Below are positions 9,210 through 18,266 of a DNA stretch of 64,000 bases, piece after piece (position 1 is the stretch's first letter; each line of letters opens with the position of its first letter). The stretch is from CAYTTA01 sp964440655. GTDB taxonomy: Bacteria > Bacteroidota > Rhodothermia > Balneolales > Balneolaceae. The position numbers and the translations under genes were made by a program. Under the pieces are notes generated by a model. The model was not told the DNA's origin, made no database searches, and saw nothing but the letters and a program-made list of their open reading frames with translations. The DNA lies in the NCBI GenBank assembly GCA_964440655.1, contig CAYTTA010000003.1, forward strand, positions 1 through 64,000, given 5' to 3'.

Positions 9210-10541
9210 ATGACTCCCTTGCAATCCTTCAGAAAAGAGGCCGGGGCCACCCTGCGTCTCGGTTTCCCGCTCATTCTGGCCCAGCTGCTCCAGATGTCGA
9301 TGAATTTTGTCGATACGGTCATGGCAGGCCGCATCTCCGCCCTCGACCTGGCTGGAGTGGCGGTCGGCTCCAGCCTGATGGTTCCCCTGCTTGTCCTGGG
9401 GAACGGTACGGTGATGGCCGTCAACCCGATTGTTGCGCAGAATTACGGAGCCCGGCGTTTTGACCGGATAGGGAGCAACGCACGGCATGCCCTCTGGATA
9501 AGCCTTCTTGTGGCCATCCCTTTCTTTTTCATCCTGCGGAACCTCTACGGCCTGATGGGGCTGATCGGAGTGGAAGAGGAGATCATCTCGATTGCCGACC
9601 GCTATCTTAAAGCGATCTCATGGGGAATCTTCCCGGTAATGGCGTACAGCGCGCTCCGTTACTTCAACGAGGGACTCTCGGTGACCCGGCCGACCATGTA
9701 TATTGCCCTGGTCGGCACCCTGGCCAATATTCCCGTGAACTACGTATTGATGTTCGGAAAGCTTGGACTCCCAAGGCTGGGGGCCCCCGGGGCCGGATAT
9801 GGATCGGCCATCGTCTACTGGCTGATGTTCCTGCTCATCCTGCTCTTCACCTCCCGATTCCATGCATGGAGACGTTTCAGAATTTTCGGAGCCTTCCGTC
9901 TTCCGGAAAGAGAACAGCTCCGGGAGATGCTTTCGATCGGTATTCCCATCGGAGTGGGGGCAGCCATGGAGGTCACCATGTTTGCGGTAACCAGCCTCAT
10001 GATGGCAACACTCGGGACCGTTGCTGTGGCAGGACATCAGGTTGCAATCAATTTTGCAGGTCTTACCTTCATGGTCCCTTTCGGGCTCTCCATTGCCGTC
10101 ACCGCAAGGGTTGGAGTCTCCGCCGGAAGAGGACGACTGGAAGAGGTCCGTCAGAGAGGCAGTGCCGGCATCCTTCTCTCCGTCCTCTTCATGTGTCTGA
10201 CGGCTGTCTTCATTCTGCTTCTCCCGGATCTGATCGCATCCATCTATACCAATGACCCCGCAGTCCGGGAGATGTCGGTCCAGCTTCTAACCCTGGCTGC
10301 CATCTTCCAGATTTCGGACGGGCTGCAGGTGGGAGCGTTCGGCGCCCTCCGAGGCCTGAAGGATACGCGGTTCCCCATGTTTATAAACATGTTCGCCTAC
10401 GGGGTCGTCGGCCTGGGACTCTCCTGGTTCCTGGGACTCTACAAGGAACTGGGTCCAAGGGGCTTGTGGACCGGGCTGATCGTAGGACTGACCATCGCCG
10501 GTGTGGTCCATACTGTCCGGTTCTGGTACAAGACCCGATGA
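9210..10541 (+). CDS. MATE family multidrug efflux transporter
   Basis: About 443 residues with twelve hydrophobic segments in two halves. The first half begins RLGFPLILAQLLQMSMNFVDTVMAGRIS, and ALDLAGVAVGSSL follows, both typical of NorM-type MATE exporters that expel cationic drugs in exchange for Na+ or H+. The second half repeats the pattern (PIGVGAAMEVTMFAVTSLMM, AGHQVAINFAGLTFMVPFGL). A GTG at 9192 would overlap the kinase end by 14 bases; the ATG at 9210 has GAGGAG at 9194-9199 and is preferred. It directly follows the sensor kinase, possibly in one transcript. Substrate unknown. Confidence 0.9.
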   Translation: MTPLQSFRKEAGATLRLGFPLILAQLLQMSMNFVDTVMAGRISALDLAGVAVGSSLMVPLLVLGNGTVMAVNPIVAQNYGARRFDRIGSNARHALWISLLVAIPFFFILRNLYGLMGLIGVEEEIISIADRYLKAISWGIFPVMAYSALRYFNEGLSVTRPTMYIALVGTLANIPVNYVLMFGKLGLPRLGAPGAGYGSAIVYWLMFLLILLFTSRFHAWRRFRIFGAFRLPEREQLREMLSIGIPIGVGAAMEVTMFAVTSLMMATLGTVAVAGHQVAINFAGLTFMVPFGLSIAVTARVGVSAGRGRLEEVRQRGSAGILLSVLFMCLTAVFILLLPDLIASIYTNDPAVREMSVQLLTLAAIFQISDGLQVGAFGALRGLKDTRFPMFINMFAYGVVGLGLSWFLGLYKELGPRGLWTGLIVGLTIAGVVHTVRFWYKTR

Positions 10542-10659
10542 TGAACAAGACCGGTTGCTGGTTGCTGAAACCCACCGTGCGGAAGCTGTCACGGATTACG
10601 GACTGTGCACTGGGGGTGAGTATCTGAATCCGGACTTGAGAATATTTACAGAGCGGTCC

Positions 10660-10695
10660 GGCGACAGTTCAAAAATTGGCGACAGTTCAAAAATT
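10660..10695. repeat. perfect 18-base tandem duplication
   Basis: GGCGACAGTTCAAAAATT occurs twice in direct succession (10660-10677 and 10678-10695) between the convergent MATE and acnA genes. There is no gene in the 236-base interval; the remainder holds only the acnA terminator. Confidence 0.9.
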
Positions 10696-10708
10696 CATGA
10701 CAGGGGGG

Positions 10709-10744
10709 CAAAAACAGATCGGGCCCGCCCAGGGGGCAGGCCCG
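10709..10744 (-). terminator. rho-independent terminator of acnA
   Basis: On the minus strand, downstream of the acnA stop, a GC-rich stem (CGGGCC-TGCCC against GGGCGGGCCCG) spanning 10720-10744 is followed by ATCTGTTTTTG, a short T-rich tract at 10709-10719. It also lies downstream of the convergent MATE gene. Confidence 0.75.
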
Positions 10745-10777
10745 TCCGTCCTGAAAGGTCCTGAACCGGCAGGCGCC

Positions 10778-13486
10778 TTATGCCTGCTCCTGAAGAAACT
10801 CCCGGAGAACCTTGTGAAGGATGCCGCCATGGCGGTAGTAGTCGATCTCCACCGGTGTGTCGATCCGGCAGATCGTCCGGAAAGTGATCGTCTCTCCATC
10901 CTCACGGACTGCGGTGACGGTCACCTCCTGTCCCGGCTTGAGCTGATCGTCCACATCGATCCGGAACGTCTCCGATCCGTCGATCCCCAGTGACTCATGC
11001 GTCTCACCATCGGCAAATTGAAGCGGAAGAACTCCCATTCCTACCAGGTTGGAGCGGTGAATCCGCTCGTAGGAAGCGGCAATAACCGCTTTTACACCCA
11101 GAAGAAGGGTTCCTTTCGCTGCCCAGTCGCGGGAGGATCCCGATCCGTACTCATGACCTGCCAGTACGACAAGAGGAGTGTTCTCGGCCTTGTAGCGCTG
11201 GGCCGCCTCAAAGATCGAGGTGACCTCTCCCGTCGGAAAGTGACGGGTATAGCCTCCCTCCGTTCCGGGTGCCAGCTGGTTTCTGAACCGGACGTTGGCA
11301 AAGGTCCCGCGGGTCATGACCCGGTCGTTCCCTCTGCGTGAACCGTAGGAGTTGAAATCCTCCGGCTTCACTCCGTTCTCAATCAGATATTGTCCCGCGG
11401 GGCTGTCAAGAGCGATGTTCCCTGCCGGGGAGATATGGTCGGTGGTGATGGAATCTCCCACCTTGATCAGAGCGCGGGCACTTTCGATCGGCTCGATCGG
11501 AGCCACATCCAGACTCATATCGGTAAAGAAGGGAGGCTCCTGAATGTAGGTCGAACTCTCCTTCCACTCATAGATCTCGCCGCCGGTGACATCGATCTCA
11601 TCCCAGGCTTCGGACTGCAGCACATCCTTGTACATCTTCTCGAAAAGCTCGGGCCGTATGGCTGATTCGAGATAGTTGCTGATCTCCTCGCTGGTCGGCC
11701 AGATGTCTCGCAGATAGACATCGTTTCCATCCTTGTCCTTGCCAAGCGGTTCTTTCTCCAAATCGATATCCACCCGTCCGGCCAGTGCGTAGGCAACAAC
11801 CAGCGGAGGGGAGGCCAGGAAGTTTGCTTTCACATAGGGGTGAATCCGGCCCTCGAAGTTCCGGTTTCCTGAGAGGACCCCGGCCACCACCAGATCTCCC
11901 TCCTCGATCGCCTGAACCACCGGCTCCGGAAGCGGGCCCGAGTTGCCGATACAGGTGGTGCAGCCGTATCCGACGAGATGAAATCCGATCTCTTCCAGAT
12001 AGGGCGTCAGGCCGGCTTCATCGAGATACTCGGTCACGACCCGGGAACCCGGCGCGAGGGAGGTTTTCACATAGGGGGGAACCTTCATTCCCTTCTCGAC
12101 CGCCTTGCGGGCTACAATTCCGGCACCCAGCATCACGCTCGGGTTGGAGGTGTTGGTACAACTGGTGATCGCAGCGATCACCACATCCCCGTGCTTCATC
12201 TTCAGCTCCTGCCCGTTGCGGAAAGTTCCGGTGGAGGCAAGCTGCTCCTGAGCAAGATTGAAGCCCATGGTGGGATCATTGCTGGTCAGTGAGTTCTTGA
12301 AAGTCTCTTTCATCCGCGGGAGGGAGATCCGGTCCTGCGGACGTTTCGGTCCGGCCAGCGAAGTCTCGACATCTCCGAGATCCAGCTCAAGAACCTCGGT
12401 GAAGAGCGGATCCTCCATATCATCCGTACGGAAGAGCCCCTGCTCGCGCATGTAGCTCTCTACCAGTGCAACCTGTTCTTCGGAACGTCCGGTCAACCGC
12501 AGATAGCGCATGGACTCCTTGTCCATCGGGAAGAAGCCCATGGTCGCTCCATATTCTGGCGCCATGTTTCCGATCGTGGCACGGTCGGGCAGACTCATGT
12601 TGCTGAGCCCGGGGCCGAAGAATTCAACAAACTTGCCGACCACACCATGACGGCGGAGCATCTGGGTGATGGTAAGTGTCAGGTCGGTGGCGGTAATCCC
12701 CTCCCGAAGCCGTCCCGTCAGACGGAACCCGATCACTTCCGGAACCAGCAGATAGATGTGCTGTCCCAGCATGGCCGCCTCCGCCTCGATTCCACCCACT
12801 CCCCAGCCCAGGATTCCGAGACCGTTGATCATGGTCGTGTGGGAGTCGGTTCCGACCAGTGTGTCGGGGTAGACGATGGTTTCACCATCACGGTCCTTCC
12901 CGGTGAAGACTCCTTCGGCAAGATACTCAAGGTTTACCTGGTGGACGATCCCGCGCCCCGGGGGCACCACCCGGAAATTGTCGAACGCCTTCTGACCCCA
13001 TTTCAGAAATTCATAACGTTCACGATTCCGCTCCATCTCCTTCTGGACGTTGAACATGAAGGCGTACTCCTGACCGAACATGTCCACCTGAACAGAGTGG
13101 TCGATCACCAGGTCGACAGGAACCTGGGGATTGATCGCCTTCGCATCCCCGCCCATGCGGGCCATGGCCGAACGAAGGGCTGCCAAATCCACAACAGCCG
13201 GAACTCCGGTGAAGTCCTGCAGAACCACCCGGGAAGGCTTGAACGGCACCTCACCGCTGGGATTCTTGGGATCGTAGGCTGCCAGACGGCGGATATCGTT
13301 TTCCGTGACGGCATATCCGTCATATTCCCGCAGGACCGATTCCAGCAGAATCTTGATGGTGAAGGGAAGCCGGCTGATCTCTCCGTAGCCCAGCTCTTCC
13401 AGTTTTTTCAGGCTGTATAGATGGGCCTTGCCTGAACCCGTGTCAAATTCAATTCTGGTTTCCAGAAGCTCTTTGTTCTTGCTCAT
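10778..13486 (-). CDS. acnA: aconitate hydratase (AcnA/IRP type)
   Basis: Interconverts citrate and isocitrate in the TCA cycle with a [4Fe-4S] cluster. At 902 residues it is the long AcnA type. Seen: the N-terminal [14 protein letters not shown], the [23 protein letters not shown] block, cluster ligands in [13 protein letters not shown] and in [14 protein letters not shown], and the C-terminal swivel domain with [18 protein letters not shown], which carries the substrate-binding serine and arginine. It is alone on the minus strand between convergent MATE and divergent rplM, with its own terminator. Confidence 0.96.
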   Translation of the reverse strand: MSKNKELLETRIEFDTGSGKAHLYSLKKLEELGYGEISRLPFTIKILLESVLREYDGYAVTENDIRRLAAYDPKNPSGEVPFKPSRVVLQDFTGVPAVVDLAALRSAMARMGGDAKAINPQVPVDLVIDHSVQVDMFGQEYAFMFNVQKEMERNRERYEFLKWGQKAFDNFRVVPPGRGIVHQVNLEYLAEGVFTGKDRDGETIVYPDTLVGTDSHTTMINGLGILGWGVGGIEAEAAMLGQHIYLLVPEVIGFRLTGRLREGITATDLTLTITQMLRRHGVVGKFVEFFGPGLSNMSLPDRATIGNMAPEYGATMGFFPMDKESMRYLRLTGRSEEQVALVESYMREQGLFRTDDMEDPLFTEVLELDLGDVETSLAGPKRPQDRISLPRMKETFKNSLTSNDPTMGFNLAQEQLASTGTFRNGQELKMKHGDVVIAAITSCTNTSNPSVMLGAGIVARKAVEKGMKVPPYVKTSLAPGSRVVTEYLDEAGLTPYLEEIGFHLVGYGCTTCIGNSGPLPEPVVQAIEEGDLVVAGVLSGNRNFEGRIHPYVKANFLASPPLVVAYALAGRVDIDLEKEPLGKDKDGNDVYLRDIWPTSEEISNYLESAIRPELFEKMYKDVLQSEAWDEIDVTGGEIYEWKESSTYIQEPPFFTDMSLDVAPIEPIESARALIKVGDSITTDHISPAGNIALDSPAGQYLIENGVKPEDFNSYGSRRGNDRVMTRGTFANVRFRNQLAPGTEGGYTRHFPTGEVTSIFEAAQRYKAENTPLVVLAGHEYGSGSSRDWAAKGTLLLGVKAVIAASYERIHRSNLVGMGVLPLQFADGETHESLGIDGSETFRIDVDDQLKPGQEVTVTAVREDGETITFRTICRIDTPVEIDYYRHGGILHKVLREFLQEQA

Positions 13487-13636
13487 ATCGGGGGTCTCGG
13501 TTACAATTTCAGGTTACAGAAGGATATCGCACAGGACCGCTTGCGCGAGAAATCAATTTACAAATCGTTTTCCATAAATTCCTGCGACGGCGGCTATTCC
13601 CCCAGTGGTGCGCACCGTAAAATCTTTCCCTTTTCC

Positions 13637-13668
13637 TTTGCAAACGAATCCAAATCCTCTTACTTTTG
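13637..13668 (+). promoter_or_regulatory. Bacteroidota-type promoter for rplM-rpsI
   Basis: TTTG (13637-13640) is followed by 20 bases and TACTTTTG (13661-13668). This matches the known Bacteroidota consensus TTTG-N(~20)-TAnnTTTG. It lies 41 bases before the rplM GTG start, in the 222-base divergent interval with acnA. Confidence 0.65.
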
Positions 13669-13708
13669 GAGACTTGTCAAAAATTTTCTTAAGAAGAAAC
13701 GTTTCGCC

Positions 13709-14152
13709 GTGAATACCATCAGCAACAGGACCTATTCCGCGCGTCCTTCGGACATCAGGAAAGAGTGGATTGTCGTGGATGCCGAAGACCAGCCGCTTGG
13801 CCGGCTCAGCAGCCGCATCGCGACCATTTTGCGCGGAAAGAACAAGCCCCACTACACGCCCCACATGGATACGGGCGACAATGTCATTGTCATTAATGCG
13901 GAGAAGGTCATCCTCACCGGGAAGAAAATGACCGACAAGACCTATTTCCGTCACACGGGGTATCCCGGTGGTGAGTCTTTCACACCTGCCTCGGCCCTGA
14001 TGGAAAAAGATCCGACAGCGCTGATCCGGCGGGCCGTCAAGGGGATGCTCCCCAAAAACAGGCTGGGACGAAAGCTTCTTACCAATCTGCGGATCTATGC
14101 CGGGCCGGTGCATCCCCACACTGCGCAGCAACCTGAAAAAAAAGAACTGTAA
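13709..14152 (+). CDS. rplM: 50S ribosomal protein L13
   Basis: Large-subunit r-protein that binds 23S rRNA early in assembly. The conserved core is clear: EWIVVDAEDQPLGRLSSRIA, then LRGKNKPHYTPHMDTGDNVI, VINAEKVILTGKK, K-Y-F-R-H-T-GYPGG and MLPKNRLGRKLLTNLRIYAG. The frame stays open upstream to 13541, but the family N-terminus fits the GTG at 13709, which is preceded by the purine-rich AAGAAGAAAC; this gives 147 residues. rpsI follows after 6 bases, the usual L13-S9 pair. Confidence 0.95.
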   Translation: MNTISNRTYSARPSDIRKEWIVVDAEDQPLGRLSSRIATILRGKNKPHYTPHMDTGDNVIVINAEKVILTGKKMTDKTYFRHTGYPGGESFTPASALMEKDPTALIRRAVKGMLPKNRLGRKLLTNLRIYAGPVHPHTAQQPEKKEL

Positions 14153-14158
14153 TCTTTC

Positions 14159-14545
14159 ATGTCACAAGCCAACTACATCGGCCGTAGAAAGACCTCCACG
14201 GCCAGGCTCTATATCAAGCCGGGATCGGGCGAGTTTCTCGTGAACAGAAAGAAGCTCGAAGACTACTTTAACTCCATTGCGCATGTGAATGTCGCAACCA
14301 ACCCGCTCCGGATTGCCGAGATGGAAGGGAAGTACGACATCAAGGTGACGGTAAGCGGAGGCGGGATCACCGGCCAGGCCGGGGCGATCCGTCTCGCACT
14401 TGCCCGGGCGCTGGATGATCTGAATGAGGGACTCCGACCCGTACTCAAATCGCACGGCCTGCTTACCCGGGATGACCGGATGGTCGAGCGTAAAAAGTAC
14501 GGCCAGCCCAAAGCGCGAAAGAGATTCCAGTTCTCCAAGCGGTAA
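14159..14545 (+). CDS. rpsI: 30S ribosomal protein S9
   Basis: Small-subunit r-protein whose C-terminal tail reaches the P-site tRNA. The sequence begins NYIGRRKTSTARLYIKPGSG, continues with VSGGGITGQAGAIRLALARAL and ends in the typical basic tail, KYGQPKARKRFQFSKR, with the terminal K-R intact. At 128 residues it is full length. Co-transcribed with rplM. Confidence 0.97.
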   Translation: MSQANYIGRRKTSTARLYIKPGSGEFLVNRKKLEDYFNSIAHVNVATNPLRIAEMEGKYDIKVTVSGGGITGQAGAIRLALARALDDLNEGLRPVLKSHGLLTRDDRMVERKKYGQPKARKRFQFSKR

Positions 14546-14809
14546 ACCGGGCTGTCACGGCAGCTTCTTCCGGGAGGGAAAGAGTGGTCTCCCGGCGGCG
14601 GCACGCCTCTCTCCGATTTTTTTCAGTCCGGCTGCTCCTCCGGAGCATCCGGGCCAACATCACACATACGCAGCGACTCTGCGCCGGGTGTCCTGACCGG
14701 AAGCTGCCCGACGGAGCAGTGCATCAGCCCGCTCCCAGGGCAGGCGGACCGAAGGATTGGCGTCAGAGGTGGACCTGTGTAGCGGATTAACTCAAAAACC
14801 CTGAAGACC
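14546..14809 (+). other. rpsI-rpsB intergenic region / probable rpsB leader
   Basis: 264 bases without a gene. A perfect 7-bp hairpin CCGGGAG/CTCCCGG spans 14570-14595, directly after rpsI, but the only T tract (14614-14623) is about 20 bases further, so it is not a classical terminator. A second GC-rich dyad lies around 14630-14655. An autoregulatory S2 leader would be expected here in many bacteria, but no known leader motif is recognised. Confidence 0.4.
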
Positions 14810-15739
14810 ATGCCAGAAGCAGCATCTATTGAAGATCTCCTGAAATCAGGAGCCCATTTCGGTCACCTGACCCGACGCTGGAACCCCAAGATGAAGGAAT
14901 TCATCTTCATGCAGCGGAACGGGATCCACATCATCGACCTGAAAAAGACCCGTCACTATCTGCAGGAAGCCCTGGACGAAGTGACCCGTCTTGCGAGGGA
15001 GGGGAAAACCATCCTTTTTATCGGAACCAAGAAGCAGTCCCGCGATGTGATCCGCGATGAAGCGATCCGGTGCGGAATGCCCTATGTGACCCACCGCTGG
15101 CTTGGCGGAATGCTTACCAACTTCAGCACGGTGCGAAAAAGCATCTCCCGTATGGAGGAGATCGACCGGATGAGCAAGGATGGCACCTACGAGGAGCTCA
15201 CCAAAAAAGAGGTCCTCATGCTGGAACGTGAGCGGGAGAAACTGGAAGACACACTGGGCGGTATCGCCAACATGACCCGTCTCCCGGGAGCCGTATTCGT
15301 TGTGGACACCATTCGGGAGCATATCGCTGTCAATGAAGCAGTCAAGCTCAATATCCCGATCATCGCCATGGTCGATACCAACAGCGATCCCGATATTCCC
15401 GACTACATCATCCCCTGTAATGACGACTCCGCACGTACCATCCAGCTGATCACCTCCCAGGTGGCCGATGCTATTATTGAAGGGGCCGCAGAACGGGAAG
15501 TTCTGAAAGAGGAGGAGCTGATGGAACAGGCTGCCGAAGAGTCCCGGGCGCGGGAGACCGAATCGGAGGAAGAGGAGAAATCGGCTGTTTCCCGAAGGCG
15601 GAGACGTCGCCGCAGAGAAGGAGGCGGAGAAGGTGCCCGCACCTCCGGAGCAGGTGAGTCAGAAGCGTCCGGAGCGGGTGAAGCCGCCGGGGAGAGTTCA
15701 GAAAGTGATTCGGTCGAATCCGGGGGTGAGGAGGAGTAA
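14810..15739 (+). CDS. rpsB: 30S ribosomal protein S2 with long C-terminal tail
   Basis: Needed for S1 binding and translation initiation. The core matches S2: [53 protein letters not shown] and the C-terminal [20 protein letters not shown]. The core ends near residue 230; the last ~80 residues form a low-complexity acidic tail interrupted by a run of arginines (about 264-273) followed by Gly/Ala/Ser/Glu repeats. E. coli S2 is 241 residues, so the tail is an addition. It begins the rpsB-tsf-pyrH-frr group. Confidence 0.96.
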   Translation: MPEAASIEDLLKSGAHFGHLTRRWNPKMKEFIFMQRNGIHIIDLKKTRHYLQEALDEVTRLAREGKTILFIGTKKQSRDVIRDEAIRCGMPYVTHRWLGGMLTNFSTVRKSISRMEEIDRMSKDGTYEELTKKEVLMLEREREKLEDTLGGIANMTRLPGAVFVVDTIREHIAVNEAVKLNIPIIAMVDTNSDPDIPDYIIPCNDDSARTIQLITSQVADAIIEGAAEREVLKEEELMEQAAEESRARETESEEEEKSAVSRRRRRRRREGGGEGARTSGAGESEASGAGEAAGESSESDSVESGGEEE

Positions 15740-15788
15740 CCTCCACCCCCCTTCTCATAGAGCCTGTAACATTTAACCAGAAGCAATC

Positions 15789-16622
15789 ATGAGCATCAGC
15801 GCAAAAAGTGTCAAGGAACTGAGAGATCTTACAGGTGCCGGAATGATGGATTGTAAGAAAGCTCTCGCGGAAGCCAACGGGGATATGGAGCTGGCCGTTG
15901 AAATACTGAGGAAGAAAGGGCAGCAGGTCTCCGAAAAACGGGCGGATCGGGAGGCCAACCAGGGACTGGTGGTGATCCGCATCAGTGAAGACGGCAAGAA
16001 AGGAGCGGCACTCGAGATCAATTGCGAAACCGATTTTGTCTCCAGAAACGAGGATTTCCAGAAAAAGACCAGCCAGTTTCTGGACACTCTTTTCGAAACG
16101 GAGAGCAGCACGGCAGAGGAGCTTCTCGGCCAGGATCTGGAAGGACGGCCTGTTGCCGAACATCTGGACGAGATGACAGGAACCATCGGCGAAAAGATCG
16201 TGATAAGCCGCGTTGTGCTGGTGAAGACCGACGGTGCGCTCGTTGACTACATCCACCCCGGCAATCAGCTCGGCGTGCTGGTTGAGTTTGAAGGAGAACT
16301 GGCAGACACGGCAGCCGGGCGGGATGTCGCAATGCAGATTGCTGCAATGTACCCGATCGCTGTCCGGCGCGAGGATGTGGATGCAGCGGTGATTGACAAG
16401 GAGCTCGAAATTGCCCGGGAACAGCTCATCAATGAAGGAAAACCCGCCGAGATCGCCGAAAAAGCGGCACAGGGCAAGCTCCGAAGATTCTATGAGGAGC
16501 GGGTGCTGCTCGAACAGAAGTTCGTCAAGGACAACGAACTCAGTGTCAAGGAGTTTCTGGAACAAAACAGCCTCCCGCTGGTCCGCTCTTTCCACCGGAT
16601 CCAGCTGGGCGAAAATTCCTGA
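15789..16622 (+). CDS. tsf: elongation factor Ts
   Basis: Nucleotide-exchange factor for EF-Tu. The N-terminal UBA-like segment VKELRDLTGAGMMDCKKALAEANGD is diagnostic; the core shows INCETDFVSRNEDFQ and the later VDYIHPGNQLGVLVEF block. At 277 residues it is close to E. coli (283). It lies 49 bases after rpsB and is followed by a rho-independent terminator. Confidence 0.97.
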   Translation: MSISAKSVKELRDLTGAGMMDCKKALAEANGDMELAVEILRKKGQQVSEKRADREANQGLVVIRISEDGKKGAALEINCETDFVSRNEDFQKKTSQFLDTLFETESSTAEELLGQDLEGRPVAEHLDEMTGTIGEKIVISRVVLVKTDGALVDYIHPGNQLGVLVEFEGELADTAAGRDVAMQIAAMYPIAVRREDVDAAVIDKELEIAREQLINEGKPAEIAEKAAQGKLRRFYEERVLLEQKFVKDNELSVKEFLEQNSLPLVRSFHRIQLGENS

Positions 16623-16632
16623 CAGAAACTGG

Positions 16633-16664
16633 AAAAAGGCTGCCTCTCCGGTGGCCTTTTTTTT
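16633..16664 (+). terminator. rho-independent terminator after tsf
   Basis: AAAAAGGCTGCC-TCTCC-GGTGGCCTTTTTTTT forms a 7-bp GC-rich stem with flanking A/T pairs and a long T run, 11 bases after the tsf stop. pyrH starts 35 bases downstream, so transcription into pyrH is either read-through or separately started. Confidence 0.8.
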
Positions 16665-16698
16665 ATTGAACGCAGACCTGTTTTAGCAGAACGCAGAC

Positions 16699-17433
16699 GT
16701 GGCAAATCAATACAATCGCATTCTTCTCAAACTGAGCGGCGAAGCGCTGCTGGGTAGTCAGGGACACGGCATTGACGGGAACATCCTGGATCAGTATGCC
16801 GAAGAGATCAAAAGTGTCCAGCAGGAAGGAATCCAGGTCTCTGTCGTGATCGGCGGAGGAAACATCTTCAGGGGTGTAAAGGGAGCCACGGAAGGGATGG
16901 ACCGGGTTCAGGCGGATTACATGGGAATGCTGGCCACGATGATCAACAGCATGGCCCTTCAGGATGCACTGGAGAGAAAGCAGGTTCAGACCCGTCTTAT
17001 GGCGGCCATCCGCATGGAGGAGATTGCCGAACCCTACATCCGAAGAAGAGCGATCCGGCACCTGGAGAAAGGAAGAGTGGTGATTTTCGGAGCCGGGACG
17101 GGGAACCCCTACTTCACAACCGATACAGCCGCCGCCCTCCGTGCCATCGAGATCGAGTCGGATGTGATCCTGAAAGGGACAAGGGTTTCCGGAATCTACG
17201 ATTCGGATCCGGAACTCAATCCCGATGCAGAAAAGTTTGATGTCATTACCGGAGACGAGATCCTCCGCCGGCGTCTCTCGGTCATGGATCTGACCGCCTT
17301 CACACTCTGCCGGGAAAACGAGACCCCCATTATTGTTTTCGACATGAATGTGAAGGGCAATCTCAAACGGATCGTCTGCTCCGGAGAGCCGGTCGGCTCG
17401 ACCGTCATCTGGAGTGAGAATCCTTCCGACTAG
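16699..17433 (+). CDS. pyrH: uridylate kinase
   Basis: Phosphorylates UMP to UDP; bacterial amino-acid-kinase fold, hexameric and GTP-regulated. Motifs: [14 protein letters not shown] at the start, [33 protein letters not shown] and the C-terminal [15 protein letters not shown]. It begins with GTG. The upstream 30 bases contain a short direct repeat, GAACGCAGAC, on either side of TTTTAGCA. 244 residues, typical. It follows the tsf terminator and precedes frr by 253 bases. Confidence 0.96.
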   Translation: MANQYNRILLKLSGEALLGSQGHGIDGNILDQYAEEIKSVQQEGIQVSVVIGGGNIFRGVKGATEGMDRVQADYMGMLATMINSMALQDALERKQVQTRLMAAIRMEEIAEPYIRRRAIRHLEKGRVVIFGAGTGNPYFTTDTAAALRAIEIESDVILKGTRVSGIYDSDPELNPDAEKFDVITGDEILRRRLSVMDLTAFTLCRENETPIIVFDMNVKGNLKRIVCSGEPVGSTVIWSENPSD

Positions 17434-17686
17434 GTGTAGAACCGCCCGTAAGTGCGGTCCGCCAGAGCTCCTTCCGTTTGGGAAGAAAGCACTTTTTCTT
17501 ACCTTCCTTCATCGTGCATGAGCATCCGGCTGCCGTTCCGCCGCTTCGGAAAGGCCTTCCGGAATGTCGCCGGTCCCGGAACCGCGCATCGGCCGGAGAG
17601 AATCCTTGCCAGGAAATCGATGCGTCCGACAACCGGCTGCCTGCAACCATGTTTTCCCCTGACCCTCAATATTAAAATCTGATGCC

Positions 17687-18256
17687 ATGCTACCGGATGA
17701 ATTAGACGGGATCATCTCGCTTGCCGAAGAGTCCATGAAGGATGCAGTCCAGTATTGCAAAAAAGAGTTCTCACATATCCGGGCCGGCAAGGCCACTCCC
17801 GCTCTTCTCGAGCACATCCGCGTGGAGTACTACGGCTCCCAGACTCCGATCAATCAATTGGCCAACCTGAACGCTCCCGAGCCGCGATTGCTCACCGTGG
17901 AGCCGTATGACAAATCGGTGCTCAAGGAGATCGAGAAGGCGATTGTGGCCAGTGGCCTCGGTTTCAATCCCAGCAATGACGGAAACATCATCCGGATTCC
18001 CCTGCCCATCCTGACCGAGGAGCGTAGAAAAGAGCTGGTCAAGAAAGCCAAGGAAGTGGCTGAAGAAGCGCGGATCAGTATCCGGAACAGCCGGCGGGAT
18101 GCCAACGACGAGATCCGGAAAACCGTCAAGAGTGAATCCCTTGCGGAAGACCTCCAGTATGTCGCCGAAGGGAAAGTGCAGGAACTGACCGACCAGTACA
18201 TCAAGCAGATCGATTCCGCCCTCGATCAGAAGGAGAAAGACATCCTTACCGTCTGA
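17687..18256 (+). CDS. frr: ribosome recycling factor
   Basis: Splits post-termination ribosomes together with EF-G. Seen: EFSHIRAGKATPALLEHIRVEYYGSQTPI, then LNAPEPRLLTVEPYDKSVLKEIEKAI, NPSNDGNIIRIPLPILTEERRKELVK and a long C-terminal helix. 189 residues against 185 in E. coli. The 253 bases before it hold no recognisable gene. smc starts 10 bases after its stop. Confidence 0.97.
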   Translation: MLPDELDGIISLAEESMKDAVQYCKKEFSHIRAGKATPALLEHIRVEYYGSQTPINQLANLNAPEPRLLTVEPYDKSVLKEIEKAIVASGLGFNPSNDGNIIRIPLPILTEERRKELVKKAKEVAEEARISIRNSRRDANDEIRKTVKSESLAEDLQYVAEGKVQELTDQYIKQIDSALDQKEKDILTV

Positions 18257-18266
18257 TCTTTGCCGC

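Noticed and set aside
14570..14623. Intrinsic terminator after rpsI
   Set aside because: The hairpin is good, but the T run is about 20 bases away, so it does not fit a classical terminator.
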